From: Falciphora oryzae
Taxonomy: Eukaryota > Ascomycota > Sordariomycetes > Magnaporthales > Magnaporthaceae
Direction: 5' to 3'
DNA: 64,000 bases
Assembly: GCA_000733355.1 (NCBI GenBank)
Contig: JNVV01000002.1
Location: forward strand, 2,871,007-2,935,006
In this document: one piece after another, positions 1 through 9,850 of the stretch
How positions within the stretch are numbered: position 1 is the stretch's first letter
Layout of the letters: every line of letters starts with the position of its first letter
Notes under the pieces: model-generated
What the model was told of the DNA's origin: nothing
Databases searched by the model: none
Seen by the model: the letters and a program-made list of their open reading frames with translations, nothing else
Translations under genes and position numbers: made by a program

Positions 1-1
1 A

Positions 2-1411
2 GACGACCATCTCTTGACCCTCGAGGAGCGCGCTCAGGCCAATGTACCCGACTCGGTTACACTATCCTCGGCATGGAAGAACCTCATGTCCACCCTTACA
101 ACTCTGGCCAAGGACGAAGCCATGTACCGACTTAACTTTGCGGCCGAAATGGGCGTCTTTCCCAACATTTTTACCAAGCTGTGCAGTATGCTCAGCCAAA
201 AGTACTCGGGTGACATCACCATTATCCCCGAGATCAGCTTCCAGGACCTACCCCGGATCCTGAAGAACCCGACGAGCGACTTCATGCTCAAGTCGTGTCT
301 GATCGGCGAGAAGGCGACCTGGCCCAAGCTGCGCCGGATCCGCGACCACTGCGCCATCGAGCTCGCCATCGACCGCGCCATCCACGATCTCCGCACCCGC
401 GCCGCTTTCAGCCCCAGCCAGGTCAATCTGCGACGCATGGGCACACGTTCCGGCGAGGTGGGCCAGCCAATGACCAAGCTGCACCACCGCGAGCGGCGGC
501 GGTCGGGCGGTAGCCTGCAGCTGCTCGTGCGGCAGCGCCAGAATAGGGGAGAGGTGGAGCAGATTATGACGGACAACGAGTCCCGCGGCGGCGACGACAA
601 GGACTCGAAATCCTCCTCGGATGACGAGGACGATGATATGCTTGAGCTAGACGTCGGGAGGGCCAGGGGTGGTGGCGCAGGCGCTGGTGGTACCCGCAAG
701 AGGTCAACCGGTGGCAATGCCTCGGGCGCAGCGCAGGCAGGCAGTGGTTCCGGTCGAGGAGGCGGCGGTCTGTTGAAGCCGGTGCTGCGGCGGGCGACGC
801 GCAGCCACAACGCGCTACCTGTGTCGTTCATGCCTAGGCTCTCAACCACTGAGTGCGACTCGGCGACGACGTCAAGGGCAGCGAGCGGGGAGCAAGATTC
901 ATTCGCCGACGCCGACGGCCTAGAAATGGTGTCGACCGCGTCGGAGCTCTCGCGCCCGACGCCGTCGTCCTTCCTACCTCTCACTTCTCGCGAGAGCTCA
1001 TACGCGGTCGTCGTTGCGCCTCGCGTGCAGACGCCGCCCCGAAAAGAGTCCCCAGTAGCGGCGACGCCCACAGTGGCGCCTCGCTTCGAGCTGCTCCTGT
1101 CGCCAACGGAGGAGACCACGATGGCGGAGTCGTCCGTTTTCGACGCCGATGTCGACTCGCAGTCGGACAAGTACAGCGTCTCGTCCCCAGACCTCGACGC
1201 TACCCACTCGCCCAGCCCGCCGCTAGAGAACTACATGAGGAGAAGCCAAGAGGAAGAGGCCAGGCGGAAGGAGGAGAAGCGACAGCGAGACCTGTCCGCG
1301 GCACGACGCCGGTCGCAATCCGAGAGCTGCGCCATCGACGTCAACGACGCCAAGTACGCCGAGGTCCCCGACCCCCGCAGCGGCTCGGACGGCGACGGAG
1401 TCTGGGATTGA
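2..1411 (+). CDS. Patatin-like triacylglycerol lipase (Tgl4/Tgl5 type), 3' part
   Basis: The gene is cut by the window edge; the frame is open from base 2 and gives 469 residues to a TGA at 1409-1411. The first ~125 residues match the end of the fungal Tgl3/4/5 lipid-droplet lipase core: an acidic EISFQDLPRILKNP stretch, then GEKATWPKLRRIRDHCAIEL, which is characteristic of this family. The catalytic GXSXG serine and the Asp would lie upstream, outside the window. The remainder is a long disordered tail with an acidic Ser/Asp run (about residues 197-212), Gly/Ala-rich stretches and many Ser/Thr, typical of phospho-regulated Tgl4-like tails. Family role: triacylglycerol hydrolysis, and in some members lysophospholipid acylation, on lipid droplets. 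The same frame stays open after the stop (see the next entry). Confidence 0.75.
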   Translation, partial: DDHLLTLEERAQANVPDSVTLSSAWKNLMSTLTTLAKDEAMYRLNFAAEMGVFPNIFTKLCSMLSQKYSGDITIIPEISFQDLPRILKNPTSDFMLKSCLIGEKATWPKLRRIRDHCAIELAIDRAIHDLRTRAAFSPSQVNLRRMGTRSGEVGQPMTKLHHRERRRSGGSLQLLVRQRQNRGEVEQIMTDNESRGGDDKDSKSSSDDEDDDMLELDVGRARGGGAGAGGTRKRSTGGNASGAAQAGSGSGRGGGGLLKPVLRRATRSHNALPVSFMPRLSTTECDSATTSRAASGEQDSFADADGLEMVSTASELSRPTPSSFLPLTSRESSYAVVVAPRVQTPPRKESPVAATPTVAPRFELLLSPTEETTMAESSVFDADVDSQSDKYSVSSPDLDATHSPSPPLENYMRRSQEEEARRKEEKRQRDLSAARRRSQSESCAIDVNDAKYAEVPDPRSGSDGDGVWD

Positions 1412-1708
1412 CTCGTGGACGGGGAGGACGAGGACGAGGAGGCTTCGAGCGGCAGCGCCACCGAGGTCGGCAACAATACTGCTGCTGCTGCTGCCGTTTC
1501 CGAGGCCCCTTCGCCGCCTCCTCCCCGACAGAGCCCCGGCGGCGGCAGAGGGCGGAGCGCAACCGAGGTCGGCAACAATGCCACTGCCGTTTCCACGCCT
1601 CCCTCCCGCCAGAGCCCGAGTGGCGGCAGGGGGCGAAGCGCGACGACTTCGGGCGTACCGACGCTCGACCTCCCGCCCGTGTATCGCTCGTCTTGGATGG
1701 GTTGGTAG
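1412..1708 (+). other. In-frame open extension after the lipase stop codon
   Basis: Straight after the TGA at 1409-1411 the same frame runs 98 more codons to a TAG at 1706. The predicted peptide begins with an acidic patch (DGEDEDEE) and holds two copies of a unit beginning SATEVGNN and ending RQSPxGGRGR. Composition continues the lipase tail, so this may be the original C-terminus lost by one nonsense change, a readthrough extension, or low-complexity 3' UTR. No intron that would skip the stop is evident. Confidence 0.35.
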
Positions 1709-2224
1709 CGGGTGATGACTGACGCTTTCCCTTGGGAGGTGGGAGATGCGATGGATAGAAGAGATTAGCATCGAGAATACGCGCATATACGGGCGTTTTT
1801 TTGAGTATAGAGGCGCTTTTCTTTGGCCATGTGTCCTTAGAGAGTCGAGTTTGTAGAGTTTGCATCCTGTCGGCCCCAGCCAGTTTGAGGGAGGAGATGG
1901 CACTCTTTCGTGGGTCGGGGTTTCATCAAGCGTGACGGAAGCATTTTGGGCATTACTAGAGTATATTATTTCCCCCATTGTTTTCCTGCTTGAGTTCCCA
2001 AGTCAGCTTTGCCTCTCGCAGTTTTTTGTTGGAGGGGCGGCAATGTCCCTGGGTCAGATTGTGGCCATATCACCCACATTAGCATCTTCGAGAAAGCAAA
2101 GTGGGATTTTATTTATATACATTAACCCCCATCCCCACGGAGTCGATACCAACATTTACACTAGGGCAACCTTATACACACTCCAGGCTTAACGCCGCTG
2201 TCCTCGCTGACGAATGTCAGCCTA
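1709..2224. other. Intergenic, convergent gene ends
   Basis: This stretch holds the 3' flank of the lipase gene and of the SDR gene on the other strand. No ORF with protein-like composition was seen. Confidence 0.5.
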
Positions 2225-3362
2225 CTACAAGTATGGCTTGACCTGTTCTTCGGTCCATTCCCAAAACTTCAGCCCGGTCCCGGTGCCGCCCTCTGACACG
2301 TGCTTGCTGGCCTGCAAGACGTCCGGTCTCATTGTCTCGAAACGGCCCCAGGGTGCGACTGCGCGCGGATATCATTGCTTGTCGTCAGTCGAATTGTTTG
2401 GGTAATCAGTGATACCACACAGGAAGCTGCTTACCCCACTCTCCAGACTCCTCGATTCCAACCTCCGGGTTCAGGCCGGCAAACAGCTCCGTGTAGGCGC
2501 CGTAGATGGGCGGATGTTGGAGCGTCCAGTTGAGGATCTTGGTCTTTATGCTTCCCAAGTGCCTGGTGAGCTCCGTCTCGAGGTTGCCCGGGTTGAGGGC
2601 CACCGAGACGACGCCCTGGTCCCTGAAGCGGCGCGCATACTCGCACGCGTGCAGGTAGTTGCCGGCCTTGCTGACGCCGTACCTGATCTCGGTGATCTCG
2701 TCCTTCTTCCCGTAGTCGAGGTTCTCGACGTCGAGCCCGCCGGGGCTCGGGCTCAGGATCTCGGCCGCGGACGACGAGACCCAGACGACGCGGACGGCGC
2801 CCCTGGGCGCCGAGGAGGCCGCGGTCGCGACGAGCACCGGGGTCAGCAGCTTGGTCAGCAGGAAGTGGCCGACGCAGTTGGTGCCGAGCTGCAGGTCGAG
2901 GCCCTGCGCCGTCTTGAGGTCCGTGGGCGTCATCATGACGCCGGCGTTGTTGAAGAGCACGTCGAGGCGGGACTCCCTGCCCAGGAACTCGGCCGCCGTC
3001 GCCTTGATGGTGCTCAGGTCCGCCAGGTCCAGGCGCAGGAAGACGGCTTGGCCGGTGGACTTGGGGTGCGCGGCCTTGATGGCCTCGACGGCGGCCTTGC
3101 ACTTGTCCTCGGACCGCCCCGCGACGTAGACCCTGCCGTTGGCGCCGTACAGGATCTTGGCCAGCTCCAGGCCGACGCCCGTGTTGGAGCCGGTGACGAT
3201 GTAAACCTGCGATGTGGGCTTTTAGCTGTCATGTTTTGGTCGCCATGTGCAAGGAGAGCCGAGAAATGGACGGACCTTGCCTGTCAGGTCCCCCACGTGG
3301 GCCTCGGTGAACTCGGGCTTGGGCGGGAAGGCCGCCCTGAGCTGCTTCCTGAAATCCAACAT
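2225..3362 (-). CDS. Short-chain dehydrogenase (retinol dehydrogenase/WWOX-like)
   Basis: NAD(P)-dependent oxidoreductase of the classical SDR fold, substrate unknown. Three exons on the minus strand: 3362-3276, 3206-2435 and 2358-2225 (330 aa). Intron 1 (69 bp) splits LTGK from VYIVTG. Intron 2 (76 bp, GTAAGC donor) restores a conserved C-terminus, APWGRF...GGTGTGLKFWEW; without that splice the ORF would end early at 2406. Visible motifs are the cofactor loop TGSNTGVG (about residue 34), NNAGVM, the VSSSAAE strand with the catalytic Ser, and the active-site YGVSK. N-terminal MLDFRKQLRAAFPPKPEFTE is typical of fungal RDH12-like SDRs. It sits just left of the M20 amidohydrolase, transcribed in the same direction. 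Confidence 0.85.
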
Positions 3363-4473
3363 CTCTGGTGTTTTTTTTGGCCAGTCAGGATATCAATACT
3401 AGACTTCTGGGGCGCCGTCAGGCCGATTCGCGCGGGGAGGCTTGGACCGTGGGCTATTTCACCTCCCGACCGGAGTCTCGGACTCTCCGTGATCGTTTCC
3501 AGAACCTCACCTGGCCGGACTCTCGGTTCGATTTCATCGACTGAACCTGAGCCTCGGCCGCATTTATGGCTTGCGGTGCATTTTACAAAGATTTTACGAG
3601 TTGCCTGATTAGATTCCATCCATCTAGCAAATCCTCTCCACTTTCTCGCGGCACTGTAACCCAAGTGGCCCCTGCCTTCTGGCGCCAACGCCAACATCCA
3701 GAACCGGCCACCATCCATTGATTCCAGCGTTGATATCCACTAAACCGGCCCACTGGCCTAAAATGGACGGCAGCTCGTGGAAGGTTTCGCGACCACAAGG
3801 CCTTTGCAGGCTCATGTGCAAGACAGTCCGGACGAGGTCGAGGTTAGGTGCAGTGGTTGAAACACCTTAGGCTTCGTGTGAAGTTGGCTAATATTCGAAG
3901 CAAAAGTTCACATATTGCATACAGCAATGGATAACAAAGAAACAAAAAGGCACCGAAGGAGCTAACCAATCTACCAATATCATTTGATGCCCATTGTACA
4001 AACTCCATCAAGAATTAACCAATAATTCTCAACTCGTTTTGGGGTTACACTGCGAAGTCTCATCTTGTCTTGGGACTGCGGCCAGAAACAGGAATTTCCA
4101 CACATCATCTTTTCGTAGGAACCGCACGTGTCCTGGAAACTCCAGTGCAACAAGCACCCCTGTAAAGAGGTACCTGCCTACCCATATTTGCGCGTCTTCG
4201 CAGAAATATAGGAGACCTGAGTCCTAAACTGTCAATTTGCCTTTGAAAATACCGACAATATAGGATCCCAGTTAACAGGTTAAGCACTGCTTAATTCGAA
4301 ACTCTACGCATACCATCTCCTTCGAAACTAACATGAGAAAGCCTTTGAGGGTCATAATTACGGGAGTTAAAGGAGGTATGTCTAGCTTCGAACAACAATA
4401 ACGAGATATAAGGCTTTTCACTTAACATAACCAGCATACTACGTGCAAGTTAATTGGGAACTCGATGTCCTTG
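3363..4473. other. Intergenic, about 1.1 kb
   Basis: Upstream region of the SDR gene and downstream region of the amidohydrolase gene. Several A/T-richer stretches, but no gene or repeat that I can support. Confidence 0.5.
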
Positions 4474-5831
4474 TTATACCACATCAATATCTATATCAAG
4501 TCCATTTTTCATGTCACGCTTCCACTGCTCTTTGATCTCCTCTAGCTTCTGAGGTTGAGCAAGCACATCCACTGCTGCGCCTGCAAGAGCCTTTCCCACT
4601 CGCAAAGCTCTCTCGAAAGCCACCTTCGTGCCAGCCGCCTTCTCAAAGTCTGGGCTATGATTACGCCCTCCTCCGGGACCGGGCGGGATGGCGAAGCTTG
4701 CGTTCACGCTCGGCAAGGCGTAGCTGATATTCCCTTGGTCCGTACTCGCCTTTACGAAAGTGAACCGGCCTCCCGCGGGGATCGGCGGCTCGGGCGCCTC
4801 CCCCGGCAAGGCCTCCCAGCACCGCGTGTACGACGCGGCGAGGACGCGGTTCGGGACGTGGTCGGCGTACCCCTTGACCGTGGTGACGTGGACCGTCGCA
4901 CCGGTAGCAACGGCGCCGGCGCGGAAGCAGGCCTCGACCTTTGCGCGCAGCTCCTCGAGGCGCGCGGCGCTCGGGCTGCGCAGGACGGCGAGGCCGGCGG
5001 CGCGCGCGTGGATGACGTTGGGGGCGCCGCCGCCGTCGACGATCTGCAGGCCGACGACGTCTCCCGGCCGGGTCTGCTGGCGCAGGGCCGAGACGGCGCC
5101 GTAGGCGACGACGAGGGCGTCGAGGGCGTTGACGCCCAGCCAGGGCGCGTTGGCGGCGTGGGCGGCGCGGCCCGCGTAGACGGCCTCGAGGCGCAGGTAG
5201 GCCGTTGTGCGGACCAGCGGGCTGTTGTTGACGACGCTGGGGTGCGAGATGAGCGAGACGTCGACGCCGCGGTAGGCGCCGCGCTCCAGGAGCTTGATCT
5301 TGCCGCCGCCGCCGCCCTCCTCGCCGGGCGTGCCGATGATGACGACCTTGCCGGGGAGGCGGTGCTGGCGCATCATCTCGGCGGTGGCGAGGCCTGCTGC
5401 CACGGAGGCTGTGGCGATGAGGTTGTGGCCGCAGGCGTGGCCGATTTTGGGAAGGGCGTCTGTGTTTGTTTAGATTTGGGCGTCATATCGCATAAACCTG
5501 GATGTGACTTACCCATTTCCACATTGAAGGAAACTACAGGCCCTTTCCGGCCGCTATCGTAGACGGCCGTCCATGCTGTCTTGATGCCGTAGGCCGATGG
5601 CGTGACCTGCCAGCCCCTCTGTGAGCGCATGAACTTGGTCAAGGCATCGTGGGCCTTGGACTCCTCGAACGCAAGCTCGGGGTTTGCGTGGATGAACAGA
5701 TTCAATGGCCACAGTGAATCAGCCAGGCTCCCGACGAAGTCGTCGATGTCCGACAGGTACTCGTCGGGAGCATCGTCAGGGTCTTCGCCGTCCCTGGGGA
5801 CGAGAATGAAGCTCTCGTCGACCTCCTCCAT
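4474..5831 (-). CDS. M20 family amidohydrolase / peptidase (PM20D2-like)
   Basis: Zn-dependent amidohydrolase of the M20 clan, similar in layout to peptidase M20 domain-containing protein 2 and p-aminobenzoyl-glutamate hydrolases. Two exons on the minus strand, 5831-5513 and 5459-4474, with a 53 bp intron (434 aa). The junction restores FNVEMDALPKIGHACGHN. Motifs: metal-binding HACGHN (His114/His117), GTPGEEGGGG with the catalytic Glu, the lid domain with RAAHAANAPW, and a late NHSPDFE segment. No signal peptide, so probably cytosolic. Such enzymes cleave N-acyl or dipeptide amide bonds; the substrate here is unknown. It is transcribed divergently from the CmcJ-like oxygenase (485 bp between start codons), suggesting shared control. 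Confidence 0.85.
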
Positions 5832-6316
5832 CTGTTCGCGCCGGGAGTTTGCTCAATGGGATACTGGGGCACCTGGATGGCCCTCCCTCCATGTGAGCTC
5901 AAGCAAGCAAACAGCTGGAGCCCACGTGGGGGTCCGTCCAGCGCTCGATAACAGCTGGGGCAGCTGCAGGCTGCCCCTCATTCTCCAGCGCAATGCGACC
6001 CACGCCGTCGGCCTTGTATGCCGATTTGAGCAATTTGCGATCGAGGCGGGGGCATGCTGCATGCTGCACGCCACATTAACCGGTCGGTCAGAGGATGCCG
6101 AGACCACCTACCGTTTCCGGCAGTTCCAGCCCAGACCGCAGCGGCCAGCCAAGGCATCGGGACCTGCGATCTAGTCAGCTCAGGGGGCGTTTTGGCCTCG
6201 CTTTTCTCAACCCCGAGCCGCCACCACGTCCGCTCCGTCTAGCGCCCAGGCATTGACTCTTCCTTGATCCTGCAGGTTAGGGAGGTACAGCTGGCGCAAG
6301 ATAGAGTGCAGCCAAC
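5832..6316. promoter_or_regulatory. Divergent promoter between amidohydrolase and CmcJ-like oxygenase
   Basis: A 485 bp gap separates two divergent start codons, so both promoters must lie here or overlap. No regulator site was identified with confidence. Confidence 0.45.
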
Positions 6317-7177
6317 ATGAGCCCCCACGAAAACGCTGTTATTACACGACGCGACGTGTCGACGACGCTCAACTACTGGGACGACCCTGGCGATGGATTC
6401 AAACCCACCCCCATCTTCATCGGCAAGGGCTCCATCAGCAACAAGCGGCCGCATCGCCCCCACCCGTTCGTCATCACCGACGTCAGGGGCAGCGAGGACC
6501 AGTACACGCTGGACCGCCACGGCTTCCAGTACTGCCGCCACGAGAGCCGCGAGAAGGACTTCACGGACGAGCAAGCCATCAAGGCCACCTACTACCCCGA
6601 GTGCGAGCAGCTCCTCAAGGACGTGACGGGTGCGCAGAGGGTGCACGTCTTCAACCACAAGGTCCGCCGCGGCCCGACGCAGTGGCACCACCTGGGGCTG
6701 CACAACCTAGCCAACCGCGGGCCCGTAACAAGGACGCATGTCGATCAATCGTACGCGGGCGCCGAGCTGCGCCTGCGCCACGAGCTCCGGGGCGACCCCG
6801 GCGCGGCCGACCACCTGGTGGCCGAGGGCCGGCGCTACCAGATCGTCAACGTGTGGCGGCCGATCCGGGCCGTGACCAAGGACCCCATCGCCGTGGCGGA
6901 CTCGCGCTCGGTGCCCGACTCGGACCTGGTGGCGGCCGACATGACCGAGGACGGGTTCCGCGGGGAGTCGTGGGTGGTGCGCCACAGCCCGGCCCACCGG
7001 TGGTACTACAAGGGGGCCATGACCCCACTGGACGTTCTCCTTATCAAGTGCTTCGACTCGGACGAATCGGAGGGCATGGCCCGGCGCGCCCTGCACTCGG
7101 CGTTTGAGGACCCCGCGTTCGCGGGGGACGAGTCTCGGCAGAGCGTCGAGGTCAGGTGCCTGGTCTTCTACGCTTAA
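6317..7177 (+). CDS. CmcJ/NvfI (AsaB)-type oxygenase
   Basis: Single-exon gene, 286 aa, start ATG in the context ccaacATGa. The protein follows the fungal family related to bacterial CmcJ and to NvfI/AsaB: an N-terminal DVSTTLNYWDDP segment, a central HVDQSY motif (His141, Asp143, probable Fe(II) ligands), then IVNVWRPI, and a late HRWYYK...LIKCFDS block with His228 as likely third ligand. Related enzymes are Fe(II)/2-oxoglutarate-type oxygenases acting in secondary metabolism, or methoxylase-associated proteins. Substrate unknown. It neighbours a second, unrelated-fold 2-oxoglutarate oxygenase at 7857, which supports a pathway setting. Confidence 0.85.
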   Translation: MSPHENAVITRRDVSTTLNYWDDPGDGFKPTPIFIGKGSISNKRPHRPHPFVITDVRGSEDQYTLDRHGFQYCRHESREKDFTDEQAIKATYYPECEQLLKDVTGAQRVHVFNHKVRRGPTQWHHLGLHNLANRGPVTRTHVDQSYAGAELRLRHELRGDPGAADHLVAEGRRYQIVNVWRPIRAVTKDPIAVADSRSVPDSDLVAADMTEDGFRGESWVVRHSPAHRWYYKGAMTPLDVLLIKCFDSDESEGMARRALHSAFEDPAFAGDESRQSVEVRCLVFYA

Positions 7178-7716
7178 TATCGATGCGACTTTGTAATTAG
7201 GTATTATTACTGCTACTGCCTTGGAAACGAGGGAGGGGATGGAGGATATGCGTCCGTGGTTTAGTCTCCGAGACGAGGGCTGGGCTGGCAGGCGCCGAGA
7301 GATCGCCGTCGTGTCAGACCACCTATTCTTCACGTTGGCGTGCTGGCGGCTTTCTATGGGCAAAACTTAGACTGCCGCGGTGGCCCTGGATCGGCCCGCC
7401 CGGTAATCATGATTGGGAGTCCTGTTGACAGCATGTGGGCCACTTTGGAAGAATACGCTAACCTGCGCGTCCCTCAACGCGGGACTTCACATGGGGCTTG
7501 GCAAAAAGAGGGGCAGAGGGGGAGCGTTCGGGATATAGGAGGGGTGACGTATCGTTTCGCTTGCCCATCATCAGCGCGCGTTTTATGGATAAGCGGGGAT
7601 AGGACGAGATGACGACTATTAACTTCCAGACCGCGCAATGCGCTCCGAAAGCAGCCGGAGGGCGGAGGGAGGTGTGAGAAGGTATGCGCCAGCCTATTTA
7701 TCTAGCACATCATCGA
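7178..7716. other. Intergenic, upstream of 2OG oxygenase
   Basis: Contains the 3' flank of the CmcJ-like gene and the distal promoter of the 2OG oxygenase. A TATA-like tatttat lies near 7695. No ORF supported. Confidence 0.45.
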
Positions 7717-7808
7717 CCCCCTCCCCCTTCCATCCTTCCTCCCCGTGCCCTCTGTCTTTCACCTCTCGCTCGTCTCTCTCAAGCTGCTCTCTATCCTGCC
7801 TTCCTCTC
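7717..7808 (+). promoter_or_regulatory. CT-rich core promoter of the 2OG oxygenase gene
   Basis: About 90 bases of almost pure pyrimidine (C/T blocks) lie between a TATA-like tatttat near 7695 and the start codon at 7857. Such tracts are typical just upstream of transcription starts in well-expressed filamentous fungal genes. Confidence 0.5.
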
Positions 7809-7856
7809 ACAAACTAAGGTTCGGTAAAGCTAGGTTACGCATACACAGCCGCCACA

Positions 7857-9122
7857 ATGGTCGTCCAGCTGGAGCCCCCGCAGAATGTGGAGTGGCAGGG
7901 TAAGCAGGTGCCTGTCTGGGAGATGGAGACCATCAACTACGGCGCCCTCCTCTCGCAGGACCCCGAGGAGGTCGAGAAGGTCACCAAGGCCTGCCTTGAG
8001 GAGGGCTACTTTTACCTCGACCTCCAGGGCATCGATGGCCGCAGGATGCTCGCGGACAAGGAGGACCTGCAGAAGCTCATGAAGCGCTTCTTCGGTGCCC
8101 CGCTTGAGAAGAAGAACGAGTTCGGTCTGATCTCGTCCCACCTGGGGTATGTACCGCTTCTCGCCCCTGGGCGACTCCTCCTTCGCATCCACTAACGGAC
8201 GCTCTTCCCAATCGCTGCAGCTACGAGCCTGTGGGTAGCCGCACTGGTGTCGTGCCCGGCGCCAAGGATGGCTACGAGATGCTCAAGGTCTCGCGTGACG
8301 AGATCCAGAGGGACAGCCCCAAGATCCCGTCGCCCGTCAAGAACAGCGACGACATGAGGGTCCTGGAGAACAACATTGGCAGCTGCAACACCGTCACCAA
8401 GGTCATCCTGTCGGCTCTTTCGACCGGCATGAACCTGACCGGCGCTGCTCGGTTCGAGAACTCGCACCGCAACGAGCGCCCCTCGACCACCACCGTGAGT
8501 CGACTCCCATGTAGCTTTCTTCCTCTCCGTACACTCCATAATACTGACGCACAATACTTGGGCGTAGCTTTCCATGATGCACTACCTTCCCCAGGTGCAG
8601 CTTGCAGGAGACAACAAGATCGGCCACCAGAAGCACACCGACATCAGCTCCCTGACGCTCCTCTTCAGCGACCAGTGGGGCCTGCAGGTCCGCCCCCCGG
8701 GGACCTGCGGCGCGCGCGAGATGGGCTTCGTGCGGCCCAAGCCTGGCTGCGCCTTCGTGCACGTGGGCGACAGCCTGCGGTTCGCGAGCGGCATGAAGTT
8801 CAACTCGTGCATCCACCGCGTCGTCCCCGGCTTCGACCCGGAGGAGCATCGCTACTCGATCGCCTACTTCCTGCGCGCCGAGGACGACACCATGTTCGTC
8901 GACAGCGAGGGCCGCTACGTCACGGCGGGGCAGTGGCACGACGAGAAGTTCAAGGCCTTCACCGACCCGGAGCTGTGGCAGGCCATGGCCCCCAAGAGCC
9001 TGATCCTGGGCGGCATGAAGGAGGACGGCGCCGACGAGCCCGTCCAGCTCCCGCGCGTCGCCGCCCCGGCTCAGCCTGTGGCGCCGGTCGGGGTCGCCCG
9101 GGAGATGGCTGTCAACGCTTGA
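7857..9122 (+). CDS. Fe(II)/2-oxoglutarate oxygenase, isopenicillin N synthase-like
   Basis: Three exons: 7857-8146, 8221-8494 and 8568-9122 (372 aa); both introns are ~73 bp with clean GT/AG. The N-terminal DIOX_N half runs to about residue 160 and the double-stranded beta-helix core follows. Iron ligands are His211 and Asp213 in GHQKHTDISS and His271 in CIHRVV; Arg283 in HRYSIAY is the 2-oxoglutarate carboxylate binder. Family enzymes hydroxylate, desaturate or cyclise small molecules, including amino acids and peptides. Neighbouring oxygenase, PLP decarboxylase-like and regulator genes suggest a dedicated pathway. The exact reaction cannot be read from sequence. Confidence 0.9.
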
Positions 9123-9850
9123 GCTGCGCTTTGGCGTAAATTTTTATGTATCGGTATATACACGCTTGATGATTGTCTCGAGTCTTGTTTCTCTTTCGTT
9201 CTCTGGACCTGTAGTTATGTAACCTGCCCCGGACACAAGCCTGGGGCTTCTCCGCGGGCGTCGTGCCCGGCCATGACCAGTTTATTTATTAGCTTTCTAC
9301 TTTCGTGTCTGGCCGAGATCCTTCTCTCTGTCAAGCGTGAAGCTTACCCTCGGGCCTACTCCCAACGGCATTTTACGGTGGCGATTTCCACCCAGTTTAA
9401 CCTCAGAGTGGCATCGATGGTCGATGAGTATAATTGATGTGCTCATCGGAATCAACAAGGATGTGGCTGGTATTGTCAGAATGTGGCAATAAATCGAAAA
9501 CTGGAGGTTGGACTGGGCTGAACCTGGTCGAGGCTCATGTGGCACAAAGGAGTTTTTACGAGTCGTGCAAATTTGATGGCTTCCATGTGCAACTTCGGCG
9601 TGTTCTTTCGACGCTAGAGAATGCACTGACATGACCCAACTGCACGGAAAGTGGATCTCACAGCGAGCCGTCAACTCGACTTGCCGCCGAACACGGGCCG
9701 CTGCCCCGCTTGGACAAAGGCCTACCCGACGGAAAACAGCGACATCGGAGGAACGTGCAATCCCTTCAACGCTGCGATTGGCAACTGGACGTCCATCGAG
9801 TGGCCAAGCGCGGTTTGCCAGGTTGCTGCCGATGAGGCGCCCCGTCCGAA
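9123..9850. other. Intergenic, upstream of Zn2Cys6 gene
   Basis: 3' flank of the oxygenase and 5' region of the regulator. ORFs here overlap the regulator promoter and have no recognisable domain. Confidence 0.45.

Noticed and set aside
34..1170. 378-codon minus-strand frame under the lipase
   Set aside because: Shadow of the lipase tail; low-complexity composition and no domain.
3520..3540. ggttcgattt, like a tRNA B box
   Set aside because: No matching A box, acceptor stem or cloverleaf could be folded around it.
2409..3608. 399-codon plus-strand frame
   Set aside because: Antisense to the SDR gene, whose motifs are certain; the frame is the mirror of GC-rich codons.
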